From an uncultured Peptococcaceae bacterium (lineage in GTDB: Bacteria > Bacillota > Peptococcia > Peptococcales > Peptococcaceae): a stretch of DNA of 11,520 nucleotides. Of this stretch, positions 1 to 6,704 are shown piece after piece. The translations under genes were made by a program, and so were the position numbers. Within the stretch, counting starts at the first letter, position 1. Every line of letters begins with the position of its first letter. Location of the stretch: contig USCP01000038.1 of the NCBI GenBank assembly GCA_900553245.1, positions 1-11,520 on the forward strand, in the 5' to 3' direction. Under the pieces are notes generated by a model, which saw only the letters and a program-made list of their open reading frames with translations, was not told the origin of the DNA and did not search any database.

Positions 1-5
1 AGAAA

Positions 6-53
6 AGCCCTTATAGGGCTTGCTAAAACCACCGGTTCAACCGGTGGTTTTTA
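6..53 (+). terminator. Rho-independent terminator of an upstream gene outside the window
   Basis: A perfect 12-bp stem, AAAACCACCGGT at 25-36 and its reverse complement at 40-51, with a 3-nt loop, ends in a T-rich run. A smaller AGCCC/GGGCT hairpin (6-10 with 16-20) precedes it. No gene in the window lies before it, so it probably closes a transcript that enters from the left. The arms are symmetric, with A-runs on one side and T-runs on the other, so it could work in both directions. From 61 to about 170 I see no gene or other structure. Confidence 0.8.
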
Positions 54-171
54 TTGTACAAGCGACGCTCTGCCATGAAAAACACCCACAAGGATGGCTT
101 GTGAATTTTGTTGCAACATCGGTGCAGTTAGTGGATTTTATAGAATGTGCCTATAAATCGCTGGAATTTGT

Positions 172-200
172 TTGAAAGAGGTCGTTTCGTTTGCTATAAT
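172..200 (+). promoter_or_regulatory. Sigma-A-type promoter for the LRR/CFI-box gene
   Basis: TTGAAA at 172-177 and a perfect TATAAT at 195-200 are separated by 17 bp. Transcription would start near 207, giving a leader of about 50 nt before the ATG at 259. This promoter also rules out the in-frame upstream start codon at 172, because that codon lies inside the -35 element. Confidence 0.85.
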
Positions 201-258
201 GCTATCGGATAAATTTATAGAATATATAAATGAAATACAAAAAAAGGAGACGAAACCA

Positions 259-1224
259 ATGGCACAACAAACAGATTTTGAAATCTTTGAAGGCACCCTA
301 GAACAATATCTAGGCGATGAAGAAAAGGTTGTCATCCCTGATGGCGTCACTGCCATTGGTGTCGATGCCTTTCGTCGCTCCTACGGTGTGACTGAAGTCG
401 TGCTTCCGGATAGCGTTAAGACCATTGGCGAAGGTGCCTTTGCAGATTGCATGGACCTTACCACCATCAATATTCCTGACGGTGTGAAAAGCCTTGCCTG
501 CGTCTTTGAAGGCTGCAGTAGCCTTGTAAATATCAAATTGCCGGAAAGTGTCACCGACCTTGAAGAAGCCTTTGTGGATTGTGAAAGCCTCACCACTCTG
601 GCATTGCCAAAGGGTGTAACCAATACTGACTACACCTTCCGCGGTTGCACCGGTTTGGTCAGCGTTACCATTCCTGACGGCGTAAGCGCATTGGGCGATG
701 CCATCTTCATGGATTGCGACAGCCTAGCTTTTCTTGAAATTCCAAAAAGCGTCACCGCCATCGGCAACGACGCCTTCAAAAACTGTAGCTCATTAGAAAG
801 CCTTAAAATCAAAGGGCAACCATCCTTGGGCATGCGCGTATTTAGAAACTGTCTTGTTCTGAAACGCGTCGAAGCGCCAAAGGCGTGGCTTGAAACCCAT
901 GTGGATAACGCTGAAGAAGCCAGCGACTTGAGCGCAGACCATATTGTCAACAACCCACGCATCGGTGGCTGCTACATCGCCACTGCTGTGTATGGCTCCT
1001 ACGATTGCCCACAAGTATGGGTGCTTCGCCGCTACCGCGATAACACCCTCGCCGGCAATGTTTTTGGCAGAGCCTTTATCAGAGCATATTACTTACTGAG
1101 CCCCCACTTGGTAAAATGGTTCGGCAAAAAACAATGGTTTACCACCATCAGCCGAAAAATGCTCGATCGCAAAATTGCCACTCTCAAAGCCCACGGTGTG
1201 AAGGACAGCGCATACGTGGACTAA
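259..1224 (+). CDS. BspA-like leucine-rich repeat protein with CFI-box C-terminal domain
   Basis: The protein has 321 residues. The ATG at 259 is chosen because AAAGGAG stands about 8 nt upstream and the promoter lies at 172-200. Residues ~24-205 form about eight 22-23-residue repeats of the LRR_5/BspA type, with recurring IPDGV or LP.SV, AF..C and SL..I/V elements. The C-terminus (about 236-321) begins GGCYIATAVYGSYDCP and continues with WVLRRYRDNTL, the hallmark of the CFI-box-CTERM domain. That domain is found at the ends of many otherwise unrelated bacterial proteins, and its function is not known to me. There is no signal peptide and no clear membrane helix, so the protein is probably cytosolic or delivered by an unusual route. 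The repeats probably mediate protein binding. The gene is monocistronic, with its own promoter and terminator. Confidence 0.9.
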   Translation: MAQQTDFEIFEGTLEQYLGDEEKVVIPDGVTAIGVDAFRRSYGVTEVVLPDSVKTIGEGAFADCMDLTTINIPDGVKSLACVFEGCSSLVNIKLPESVTDLEEAFVDCESLTTLALPKGVTNTDYTFRGCTGLVSVTIPDGVSALGDAIFMDCDSLAFLEIPKSVTAIGNDAFKNCSSLESLKIKGQPSLGMRVFRNCLVLKRVEAPKAWLETHVDNAEEASDLSADHIVNNPRIGGCYIATAVYGSYDCPQVWVLRRYRDNTLAGNVFGRAFIRAYYLLSPHLVKWFGKKQWFTTISRKMLDRKIATLKAHGVKDSAYVD

Positions 1225-1243
1225 AAACCTCTCCATACAAAAC

Positions 1244-1288
1244 AAAAACAGCCCTCGGCATGATCGCCTCATGCAAAGGGCTATTTTT
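1244..1288 (+). terminator. Rho-independent terminator after the LRR gene
   Basis: The outer stem AGCCCT (1250-1255) pairs with AGGGCT (1277-1282). An inner stem GCATGA (1258-1263) pairs with TCATGC (1269-1274). An A-run precedes the hairpin and TTTTT follows at 1284-1288. It lies 20 nt after the stop codon of the LRR gene. Confidence 0.85.
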
Positions 1289-1342
1289 GTGCGTATTTTT
1301 AACAAGGACCCCGGTAGATGAAAAATAAGCGGCATGGTATCA

Positions 1343-1372
1343 TTGAGTAAAGTGATGGTGTCGGCATACGAT
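1343..1372 (+). promoter_or_regulatory. Possible weak promoter for the two-gene HNH unit
   Basis: TTGAGT (1343-1348) and TACGAT (1367-1372) are separated by 18 bp. Each hexamer matches the consensus at four positions. The site lies between the preceding terminator and the ribosome site of the next gene, where a promoter is required. It is tentative. Confidence 0.4.
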
Positions 1373-1396
1373 AACCAAACGAGAGAAGGAATGACA

Positions 1397-1738
1397 ATGA
1401 CTGTACCAGAGCAAGAAAAAACAACGCAAGAAGCGCATAACCGCGCTGTTGTCTGTGTGATTGCAGGGCTCACCGTCGCACAAGCGGAACGCATTAGCGC
1501 CGTCATTATTCATGAGAAAAACACACTGGCACCGGATGCACGTGGCACCATTGCGACCGGCAAAGAACAAAATATTTCCCGTATGATAGGGAACGGGCAA
1601 GACGCAGCTTTTGAGTCTCAACCTCCTAAAAAGAAAAAGAAGAAAAAGAAAAAATCGCAAAAAAACGGAAAAAATAAAACAACCAACAAAAATAAATCAA
1701 AGAATAAAACAAAAGCCATTAACAATCAAAAGGGATGA
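1397..1738 (+). CDS. Small protein of unknown function with lysine-rich C-terminal tail
   Basis: The protein has 113 residues. The start at 1397 is preferred to the ATGs at 1391 and 1334 because AGAAGGA (1384-1390) lies 6 nt before it. Residues 1-~70 look like a small folded domain of mixed hydrophobic and charged residues (AVVCVIAGLTVAQAERISAV). Residues ~75-113 are an extremely basic, low-complexity tail: two prolines, nine consecutive lysines, then alternating K, N, S and T. The tail probably binds nucleic acid or is unstructured; this is inferred from composition only. The stop codon overlaps a potential ATG of the following HNH gene (ATGA at 1735-1738), and the ribosome site for that gene lies inside this frame, so the two are translationally coupled and probably act together. 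I do not recognise the family. The underlying A-rich tract could slip during replication. Confidence 0.7.
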   Translation: MTVPEQEKTTQEAHNRAVVCVIAGLTVAQAERISAVIIHEKNTLAPDARGTIATGKEQNISRMIGNGQDAAFESQPPKKKKKKKKKSQKNGKNKTTNKNKSKNKTKAINNQKG

Positions 1739-1743
1739 ACACC

Positions 1744-1965
1744 ATGAGCGTCAAACGAGAAAAAGCCCACGTTAAAGCACAAAAAGCCGGCCGCAAACGT
1801 GACCATAACACCTGCCAAATCTGTGGCACCAAACTAAATCCCGAAGGGCACCACATCATCGACAGAAAATACAGCGGTGCCCCGATTCCTGATAACATCA
1901 TCACCCTCTGCCATCATCATCATCGTGCCGTTCATGATGGACTGGTGGATATTGTGAAGTTTTGA
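1744..1965 (+). CDS. Small HNH endonuclease-like protein
   Basis: The protein has 73 residues. The start at 1744 is favoured because AAAAGGG (1728-1734) lies 9 nt upstream; the ATG at 1735 touches that site. The protein contains CQIC, then GHHII, then NIITLCHHHHRAVHDG. Together these make the HNH (beta-beta-alpha-metal) fold: two Cys pairs for structural zinc, the first His of the GHH as general base, an Asn, and a terminal His for metal. The motif spans nearly the whole protein, so this is a minimal HNH domain with a basic N-terminus (KREKAHVKAQKAGRKR). HNH proteins of this size are found as phage or mobile-element nucleases and in restriction systems. It is coupled to the lysine-rich protein before it and stands just upstream of a DpnI-type operon, which suggests a defence or phage-derived role. 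The substrate is unknown. Confidence 0.85.
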   Translation: MSVKREKAHVKAQKAGRKRDHNTCQICGTKLNPEGHHIIDRKYSGAPIPDNIITLCHHHHRAVHDGLVDIVKF

Positions 1966-1979
1966 GGGGAAAAATTTTT

Positions 1980-2014
1980 AAAGCCCTGCTCTTTTGTTAA
2001 GAGCGGGGCTTTTT
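1980..2014 (+). terminator. Rho-independent terminator after the HNH gene
   Basis: A 14-bp stem (1980-1993 with 1999-2012, one G-T wobble) has a TTGTT loop and ends in a T-run at 2010-2014. It lies 14 nt after the HNH stop and separates this unit from the GHKL-DpnI operon. Confidence 0.9.
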
Positions 2015-2032
2015 ATGTGATTGAGGGTGATT

Positions 2033-2132
2033 TTTTGTACTTAGAGAGGGGTAAGTGAGGTGGAGAATAAAATCAATTGATGATATTATATGTAGTGATA
2101 AATTGGTTTTAATAAGGTGTGTTTTGTACTTA
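2033..2132 (+). promoter_or_regulatory. Likely promoter/operator region of the GHKL-DpnI operon
   Basis: This AT-rich gap between the terminator and the GHKL gene must hold the operon promoter. The best candidate is TTGATG (2077-2082), 16 bp, TAAATT (2099-2104), which is weak. TATTAT at 2085-2090 is another possible -10. The 11-bp sequence TTTTGTACTTA occurs twice, at 2033-2043 and 2122-2132, bracketing the candidate promoter, and might be a regulator site. No element reaches consensus, so the promoter may be weak or need an activator. Confidence 0.3.
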
Positions 2133-2158
2133 TTGGATTATTGAAAAAGGGGTGCATT

Positions 2159-4039
2159 ATGTGGGATTTTAGAAAGATTCAGGCGATTGAAGAGCCGGTG
2201 TTTAATAATACCCTAGAGAAATTTTACAATCTTGGTATTGATGGATTGGTACGTGAAAATATACAAAACTCATTGGATGCAAAGTTGCAGGAAAGTGAAT
2301 TACCGGTAGAGGTGACAATTTCTGTCGGTGAAATGGATGCGGCGGATATTCCTGGCGTGGATGAGATTAAGCAACATATTATTGCACTTAAAGGACAAAA
2401 TACCTATACCCGCGAGACCATTGACCATATGCAAAGCGAGATGACACGTGCCACAGTATCGTACATTTCCTTTGAAGACTGTAATACCAAGGGGTTAACC
2501 GGTGCGATGCACGGTGAGAACTGCGGTGAAAATGATACCTGGGGCGCCTATGCGTATAAGAAAGGTGTGCATCAAATTGTAGAAGATGCAGAGCTGGAAA
2601 ATTTGCGTGGTGGTTCTCATGGTGTGGGGAAGATTGCCTGTAATGCGGCATCCGATTTATATATGATGTTTTTTGCCAATTGTGATGCACAAGGTAATCA
2701 GCATATCGGTGGAACAACACAGCTAATTGAACACGAGCTTAACGGTGTGAAGTATCGTGCGTCAGGGTATTTTACAGATCTTGACGGAGAAATATATATT
2801 CCTTTTGAAAATCATTTTTCACCGGTGTTTCAGAAACAAACACGAGGTTTAAAAATTATCATTCCATTTTTACGTAAGCAGTATCAAGGCGTGACGCCGA
2901 TTGTTCGTGCGGTGTGCGATAATTTTTTTGTTGCCATTTTAGAAAATAAATTGGTGGTGAAGGTTAATGCACTAGAAATCAATAAAGAAACCATTCGCGA
3001 CATCGTGAATAATAGTGACGTTTATGAGGAACAAGACCGCAACGAAATGAGCAAATGCTTTACGCCTTTGTATTTAGAAAGTTATATCGAAAGGGAGCCG
3101 GTAAAAATTACCATACCGGATTTAGAAAAAGAATATCATTTCAAGCTGTATTTACAATATGATGCAACTATTAAGCGTGCGCGTGTTGCGATTGTGCGCG
3201 GTATTGGGATGAAAATTGAAGATAAGAAAATAAAAAGCTATGTCAATTCACCGTTTAATGGCGTTTTGATTCCGATGACACCGGATGAGGACCAATTTTT
3301 AAAGTCCTTAGAAAATGAGTCGCATACTGAGCTTTCTTGTACGCATTTTAAGGACCCGAAACTTTTAAAAAATGCAAAGCGCTTTATAAATAACATTGAT
3401 CGTGTGATGGGTGAGATTTTTAGTGGTGTTATCAAGGAAAAGAATCCTTCTGACGGCAAAATTGATACGTCCGAAGTCATCTATGCTAAAGAACGTAGCT
3501 TTAAGCGTGACGCCTCTAAGGATGTGTCAACGGTTCAGTTAACAAAGGGCAATCAAAATAGTAGCAAGGAAGTTGTCAAGGTAAAGACTAAAAGCCGAAC
3601 AAATAAAAAACAAAAGGAAAAGAAGAAAAAGCAGAGCATGATTGATAAAATTATCCGCCGTGTTACGAAAAAGGATAATCAGGACAAAGAAAAAAATCGT
3701 GTGCGTTATTCGATGAATCCGGAGGCGGTTAAACGCGCGGTAATGAAGGGCAAGGAAGTATTGATGTTTGATTTCACAAATATTGATCAATACAGCGGTG
3801 AAAGTCTGTGCAATATTGCTTTAGCAGTAGTAGACGGAACCGGAAAACCGTATGAAGCGGAATTTAACTTGGTGGATAACTATGCGAAGATTGTCGATAA
3901 GGGCACAAATAGAACTTGTGAGGTGCGTGATAATATGCTGCATGATGTGTCTATTACCGATGGGAAAGTGATGCTTGAAATGGCACTTTCGGACCACTTC
4001 AATCAATCGCTTAAGTTTACCTATTTTGTGGAGGTGTAG
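2159..4039 (+). CDS. GHKL-fold ATPase (MORC/MutL/Hsp90-like), probable defence operon motor
   Basis: The protein has 626 residues. The ATG at 2159 is chosen over an upstream GTG at 2117 because AAAGGGGTG lies 6 nt before it. The N-terminus carries the three GHKL ATP-binding motifs. The N-box is RENIQNSLDAK (32-42), with the likely catalytic Glu33 and magnesium-binding Asn37. Motif II is ISFEDCNTKGL (103-113), a DxGxG-like element with Asp107. The lid motif GGSHGVGK is at 151-158. A transducer-like region (~230-430) follows, then a strongly basic, low-complexity linker (~445-515, rich in K, R and Q). A separate beta-rich C-terminal domain (~520-626) includes EVLMFDFTNI and ends in TYFVEV. Such ATPases dimerise on ATP binding and clamp or remodel DNA. 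MORC/MutL-like ATPases are established parts of several restriction and phage-defence operons. It is the first gene of a six-gene operon that also encodes a DpnI homologue, so it may control or assist that nuclease. No helicase or methylase domain is visible. Confidence 0.85.
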   Translation: MWDFRKIQAIEEPVFNNTLEKFYNLGIDGLVRENIQNSLDAKLQESELPVEVTISVGEMDAADIPGVDEIKQHIIALKGQNTYTRETIDHMQSEMTRATVSYISFEDCNTKGLTGAMHGENCGENDTWGAYAYKKGVHQIVEDAELENLRGGSHGVGKIACNAASDLYMMFFANCDAQGNQHIGGTTQLIEHELNGVKYRASGYFTDLDGEIYIPFENHFSPVFQKQTRGLKIIIPFLRKQYQGVTPIVRAVCDNFFVAILENKLVVKVNALEINKETIRDIVNNSDVYEEQDRNEMSKCFTPLYLESYIEREPVKITIPDLEKEYHFKLYLQYDATIKRARVAIVRGIGMKIEDKKIKSYVNSPFNGVLIPMTPDEDQFLKSLENESHTELSCTHFKDPKLLKNAKRFINNIDRVMGEIFSGVIKEKNPSDGKIDTSEVIYAKERSFKRDASKDVSTVQLTKGNQNSSKEVVKVKTKSRTNKKQKEKKKKQSMIDKIIRRVTKKDNQDKEKNRVRYSMNPEAVKRAVMKGKEVLMFDFTNIDQYSGESLCNIALAVVDGTGKPYEAEFNLVDNYAKIVDKGTNRTCEVRDNMLHDVSITDGKVMLEMALSDHFNQSLKFTYFVEV

Positions 4040-4042
4040 TAG

Positions 4043-4900
4043 GTGATTTATACCAAAAAAGCAAATTTTCCTTATCCTGTATTGATGAATTTTTCGGATG
4101 ATTATCAAGACCCGGAATTTTCTTTGGATGTCATGATTAAGGACAATACCGATGATTTTTTGATTGAGGTCGCTTGGGACATCAGCTCCGACTACATCTA
4201 TGAGTTGCTAAAGACTGGAAAAGCCAATCTATATTTGATTATTAAATCAAAGGATAATCAGTTTTTTAAACTGCAGCTGAAAAAGAAAACCCAACAAAGT
4301 ATTCCAAAACGTAAGCTCTGTATCCATGCGCGTACTACCATGCAGCTTATGGTGCAGGCAGCGGAAACCTTGGAGTTTAGCGACAACAACGATTTGAATA
4401 CATTTTATGATGCTATCAAGGAAGAGATTCAAGTCAAAGCGGGGAATGTGTTGGCTTTTTCAAATACAGTGATTTTTGACGGTGAACAGAATAAGCCTTA
4501 CGATCTTTTTGAAAAGCAAATTGACTCGGACATCAACAGTGATGTAGAAATCCGTTTGGGTGCGGAAACCATTTTGGTGGTCTACAAAAATGAGCAGTAT
4601 CAATTTGCCGAAGTGCAAAATAGCAAAGAACTCAATTACCCGTACCTTTATTTGGGCTTACAAAAGGCGCTTATCAGCTTTTTAATGCATGCCAATCCTG
4701 ATAATCCGGATGAAGGAGTGGACGTTGAAGAAATGGAGCCGCCGGAAAATGCATTAGAATCTAAGTTATACAGTCTCATGCAGTCTAAAAATATTTCGGA
4801 GCTAAGTATGGAAAATATTGATGAAGTGATTTACAAAATATCAGATAATCTCATCATGAAGTATCATAACGCGGTGAGGGGAATGCATAATGGAGATTAA
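4043..4900 (+). CDS. Conserved-looking protein of unknown function in the GHKL-DpnI operon
   Basis: The protein has 285 residues and starts at GTG 4043. GGAGGTG (4030-4036), inside the end of the GHKL gene, is spaced 6 nt from it, and only 3 nt separate the two frames, so translation is coupled. The N-terminal half (~1-110) looks beta-rich, with alternating hydrophobic and polar stretches such as NLYLIIKSKDNQFFKLQLKK, as in a beta-sandwich or barrel. Residues ~125-235 are mixed alpha/beta. Residues ~240-285 are acidic then helical (VDVEEMEPPE, ELSMENIDEVIYKI). It has no signal peptide or membrane segment, and I see no nuclease, methylase or P-loop motif. I do not recognise the family. Given its place, it may be a structural or DNA-recognition partner of the GHKL ATPase; this is inference. 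The next gene overlaps its end by 11 nt. Confidence 0.8.
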   Translation: MIYTKKANFPYPVLMNFSDDYQDPEFSLDVMIKDNTDDFLIEVAWDISSDYIYELLKTGKANLYLIIKSKDNQFFKLQLKKKTQQSIPKRKLCIHARTTMQLMVQAAETLEFSDNNDLNTFYDAIKEEIQVKAGNVLAFSNTVIFDGEQNKPYDLFEKQIDSDINSDVEIRLGAETILVVYKNEQYQFAEVQNSKELNYPYLYLGLQKALISFLMHANPDNPDEGVDVEEMEPPENALESKLYSLMQSKNISELSMENIDEVIYKISDNLIMKYHNAVRGMHNGD

Positions 4901-5663
4901 GTTGCTAACAAATAGCTATAAAAACGACGAGCATTTTTATCAAGCATTTTTGGATGATACCTTGTGGCAAAGTGAATATCTTTCAAATGAAAGTATACTG
5001 ATTCCGAGACAGATTCCGTTCTTTCCGGTTTATCTCAACCAGAGCCACAACGAAGGTGATTATTTTGAAATGTTGCGGGTGATGAACGAGTATGTGCTGG
5101 AATTGGACCGTGATATTACCATGAGTGAACGTTTTTGGCACTCTTGGCTGTGCCTGTATCAGCGTGAACGTTTACTGGAAAAATATCCGAAAATTAAAGA
5201 GGGCTATTCAGCTTTTAAAAATGTAGTGATAAAAAATTTCGACTGGGAAAACTACATATATAAAGGCTTGCTGATTGCTCAGTATGTCCAGGAGAATGCA
5301 GCACCGGATAAGTATGAGCATTATTACAGTGTCATCTTGGACAATTTGGATGTGTTCAACTACATCATCAAATATGAGATTTTCAGAAACGGGCAATTTC
5401 TGATTAACATCATGGATGTGATTGAAGAAACCGGTTTAAGTAGTGTATTGAAAGCGAAAATAAAGAATCGTCCGGACCTGGGAAAGGACGAACGCTATGG
5501 AAGACGTGTGCTTTTTGAAATGAATAAGGCCTATCCTGTGGTGATGAGTCCGATGCTTGATAAGGACACTTTGAAAGGATATTTTTTGGAATATCTTTCC
5601 TATTATTACGATAGCTCTATGGAAGTGGAAAAAGTTGCGGAAGATGACACGCTGTATGATTGA
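4890..5663 (+). CDS. Helical protein of unknown function in the GHKL-DpnI operon
   Basis: The protein has 257 residues. The ATG at 4890 has GAGGGGA (4876-4882) 7 nt upstream and overlaps the previous gene by 11 nt, so the two are translationally coupled. The protein looks mostly alpha-helical and is rich in Tyr, Phe and Trp. A notable segment at 79-100 is SERFWHSWLCLYQRERLLEKYP. A D..FW....H-like helix of this sort recalls DUF6339-type proteins of defence loci, but that is a weak resemblance from memory. The C-terminal part (~200-257) contains ERYGRRVLFEMNKAYP and ends in an acidic tail. It has no transmembrane helix and no catalytic motif that I can name. It probably forms a complex with its operon partners. 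Confidence 0.8.
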   Translation: MEIKLLTNSYKNDEHFYQAFLDDTLWQSEYLSNESILIPRQIPFFPVYLNQSHNEGDYFEMLRVMNEYVLELDRDITMSERFWHSWLCLYQRERLLEKYPKIKEGYSAFKNVVIKNFDWENYIYKGLLIAQYVQENAAPDKYEHYYSVILDNLDVFNYIIKYEIFRNGQFLINIMDVIEETGLSSVLKAKIKNRPDLGKDERYGRRVLFEMNKAYPVVMSPMLDKDTLKGYFLEYLSYYYDSSMEVEKVAEDDTLYD

Positions 5664-5695
5664 CCGAAAAGGCATTGGTAATCGGAGGGACGGGT

Positions 5696-6466
5696 ATGGA
5701 GCTTACATTTAATCGCCAACTTCTTGAGCAATACCATTCCGGCACGCAAATTGCGCGAGTGCTAACCGAGGATTGGATGAGTCGCAATATGTTTTGTCCG
5801 CGTTGCGGTCATGAGCGACTGGCTCACTTTGAGGCCAATCGACCGGTAGCGGACTTTTATTGTCCTCATTGCCATAGTGAGTATGAGCTCAAAAGCAAAA
5901 ATGGGCGCATGGGCAAGAAAGTGAACGATGGTGCTTATGAAACGATGATTGCGCGTATTACCGGGAACAATAATCCGGATTTCTTCTTTATGGGTTATTC
6001 CAAAGAAGAATGGCAGGTGAATAATCTTCTGTTTGTACCACGTCACTTTTTTGTGCCGGAAATCATCGAAAAACGTAAGCCGCTTGCAGAGACTGCACGG
6101 CGCGCCGGCTGGGTAGGATGTAATATTTTGATTGATCAAATCCCTGACCAAGGGCGCATTGCGATTATTGAGGATGGTAATGAGGTAGACCCGAGTGCCG
6201 TGGTAGAAAAGGTCATGCGTAGTAGCCAACTGGCTGTGAAAAATATTCAAAGCCGTAGTTGGCTTATGGATATTCTACACTGCGTCAATCGCATTCCCTC
6301 ACAACAATTCACTTTGGCGGATATGTACGATTTTGCCGATGAACTGGCCTTAAAGTATCCTCAAAACCACAATATCAAGCCGAAAATTCGTCAGCAACTT
6401 CAATTTTTGCGCGACAAAGGCATCATCGCTTTTTTAGGAAGTGGACACTATCAAAAATTAGTATGA
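5696..6466 (+). CDS. dpnI: DpnI-family restriction endonuclease, methyl-GATC dependent
   Basis: The protein has 256 residues against 254 in DpnI, and is colinear with it from end to end. The ATG at 5696 is chosen because GGAGGG (5684-5689) is spaced 6 nt from it and the protein then begins MELTFN, as DpnI begins MELHFN. The PD-(D/E)XK site is RPVADFYC followed by EYELKSK, giving Asp53, Glu64 and Lys66, the same numbering as DpnI. Cys34, Cys37, Cys56 and Cys59 form the zinc site. Other conserved blocks are NDGAYETM (77-84), NNPDFFF (92-98), RKPLAETARRAGW (127-139) and IRQQLQFLRDKGII (231-244). The C-terminal ~75 residues match the winged-helix domain that also reads methylated DNA. DpnI cuts GATC only when adenine is N6-methylated, so it needs no partner methylase, and none is encoded here. 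The host should lack Dam methylation. All key residues are intact, so the enzyme is probably active. Confidence 0.96.
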   Translation: MELTFNRQLLEQYHSGTQIARVLTEDWMSRNMFCPRCGHERLAHFEANRPVADFYCPHCHSEYELKSKNGRMGKKVNDGAYETMIARITGNNNPDFFFMGYSKEEWQVNNLLFVPRHFFVPEIIEKRKPLAETARRAGWVGCNILIDQIPDQGRIAIIEDGNEVDPSAVVEKVMRSSQLAVKNIQSRSWLMDILHCVNRIPSQQFTLADMYDFADELALKYPQNHNIKPKIRQQLQFLRDKGIIAFLGSGHYQKLV

Positions 6467-6476
6467 GGTGACAGTC

Positions 6477-6677
6477 ATGAAAAAATATATCGTAACCATC
6501 GAGGAAACCGTGGTACAAGATTTTGAAATTGAAGCAGAAAGTGCGGAGGAAGCGTTTGCTTTAGCAGAAGAACAGTACGATGCCGGTGAGCTTGTGCTTG
6601 AACCGGGTGAGGTGCAGATGGTGCAAATCGCTGTGAGCGGTCCGGATGATGAGGACGTAGAGGGGACGGAGGTTTAG
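6477..6677 (+). CDS. dpnD: DpnD/PcfM family small acidic protein
   Basis: The protein has 66 residues. The ATG at 6477 is favoured over GTG 6468 because GAGGTG (6465-6470) is spaced 6 nt from it. The N-terminal half reads KKYIVTIEETVVQDFEIEAE, then SAEEAFALAEEQYDAGELVL. This is the beta-beta-alpha pattern of the DpnD/PcfM domain, with a middle helix of the E/A-rich 'AESAEEA' type followed by 'Y.AGE.VL'. The last ~15 residues are an acidic tail. In Streptococcus pneumoniae the DpnI gene (dpnC) is followed by dpnD, whose role is unclear; here it follows the DpnI homologue by 10 nt. The order is therefore conserved and supports both calls. Possible roles, all inferred, are inhibitor, regulator or DNA-mimic partner of the nuclease. 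Confidence 0.8.
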   Translation: MKKYIVTIEETVVQDFEIEAESAEEAFALAEEQYDAGELVLEPGEVQMVQIAVSGPDDEDVEGTEV

Positions 6678-6704
6678 CGTTACTTCAGTAGGGAAGGTGT
6701 TCAT

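Noticed and set aside
172..258. N-terminal extension of the LRR protein from the ATG at 172
   Set aside because: The -35 and -10 elements lie inside it, and the ATG at 259 has a proper ribosome site.
2117..2158. GTG start at 2117 for the GHKL ATPase
   Set aside because: It has no ribosome site, whereas AAAGGGGTG precedes the ATG at 2159 at ideal distance and the family-like sequence begins there.
5762..6250. Minus-strand open frame of 162 codons
   Set aside because: It is the complement of the DpnI homologue, which is certain; it has no recognisable domain.
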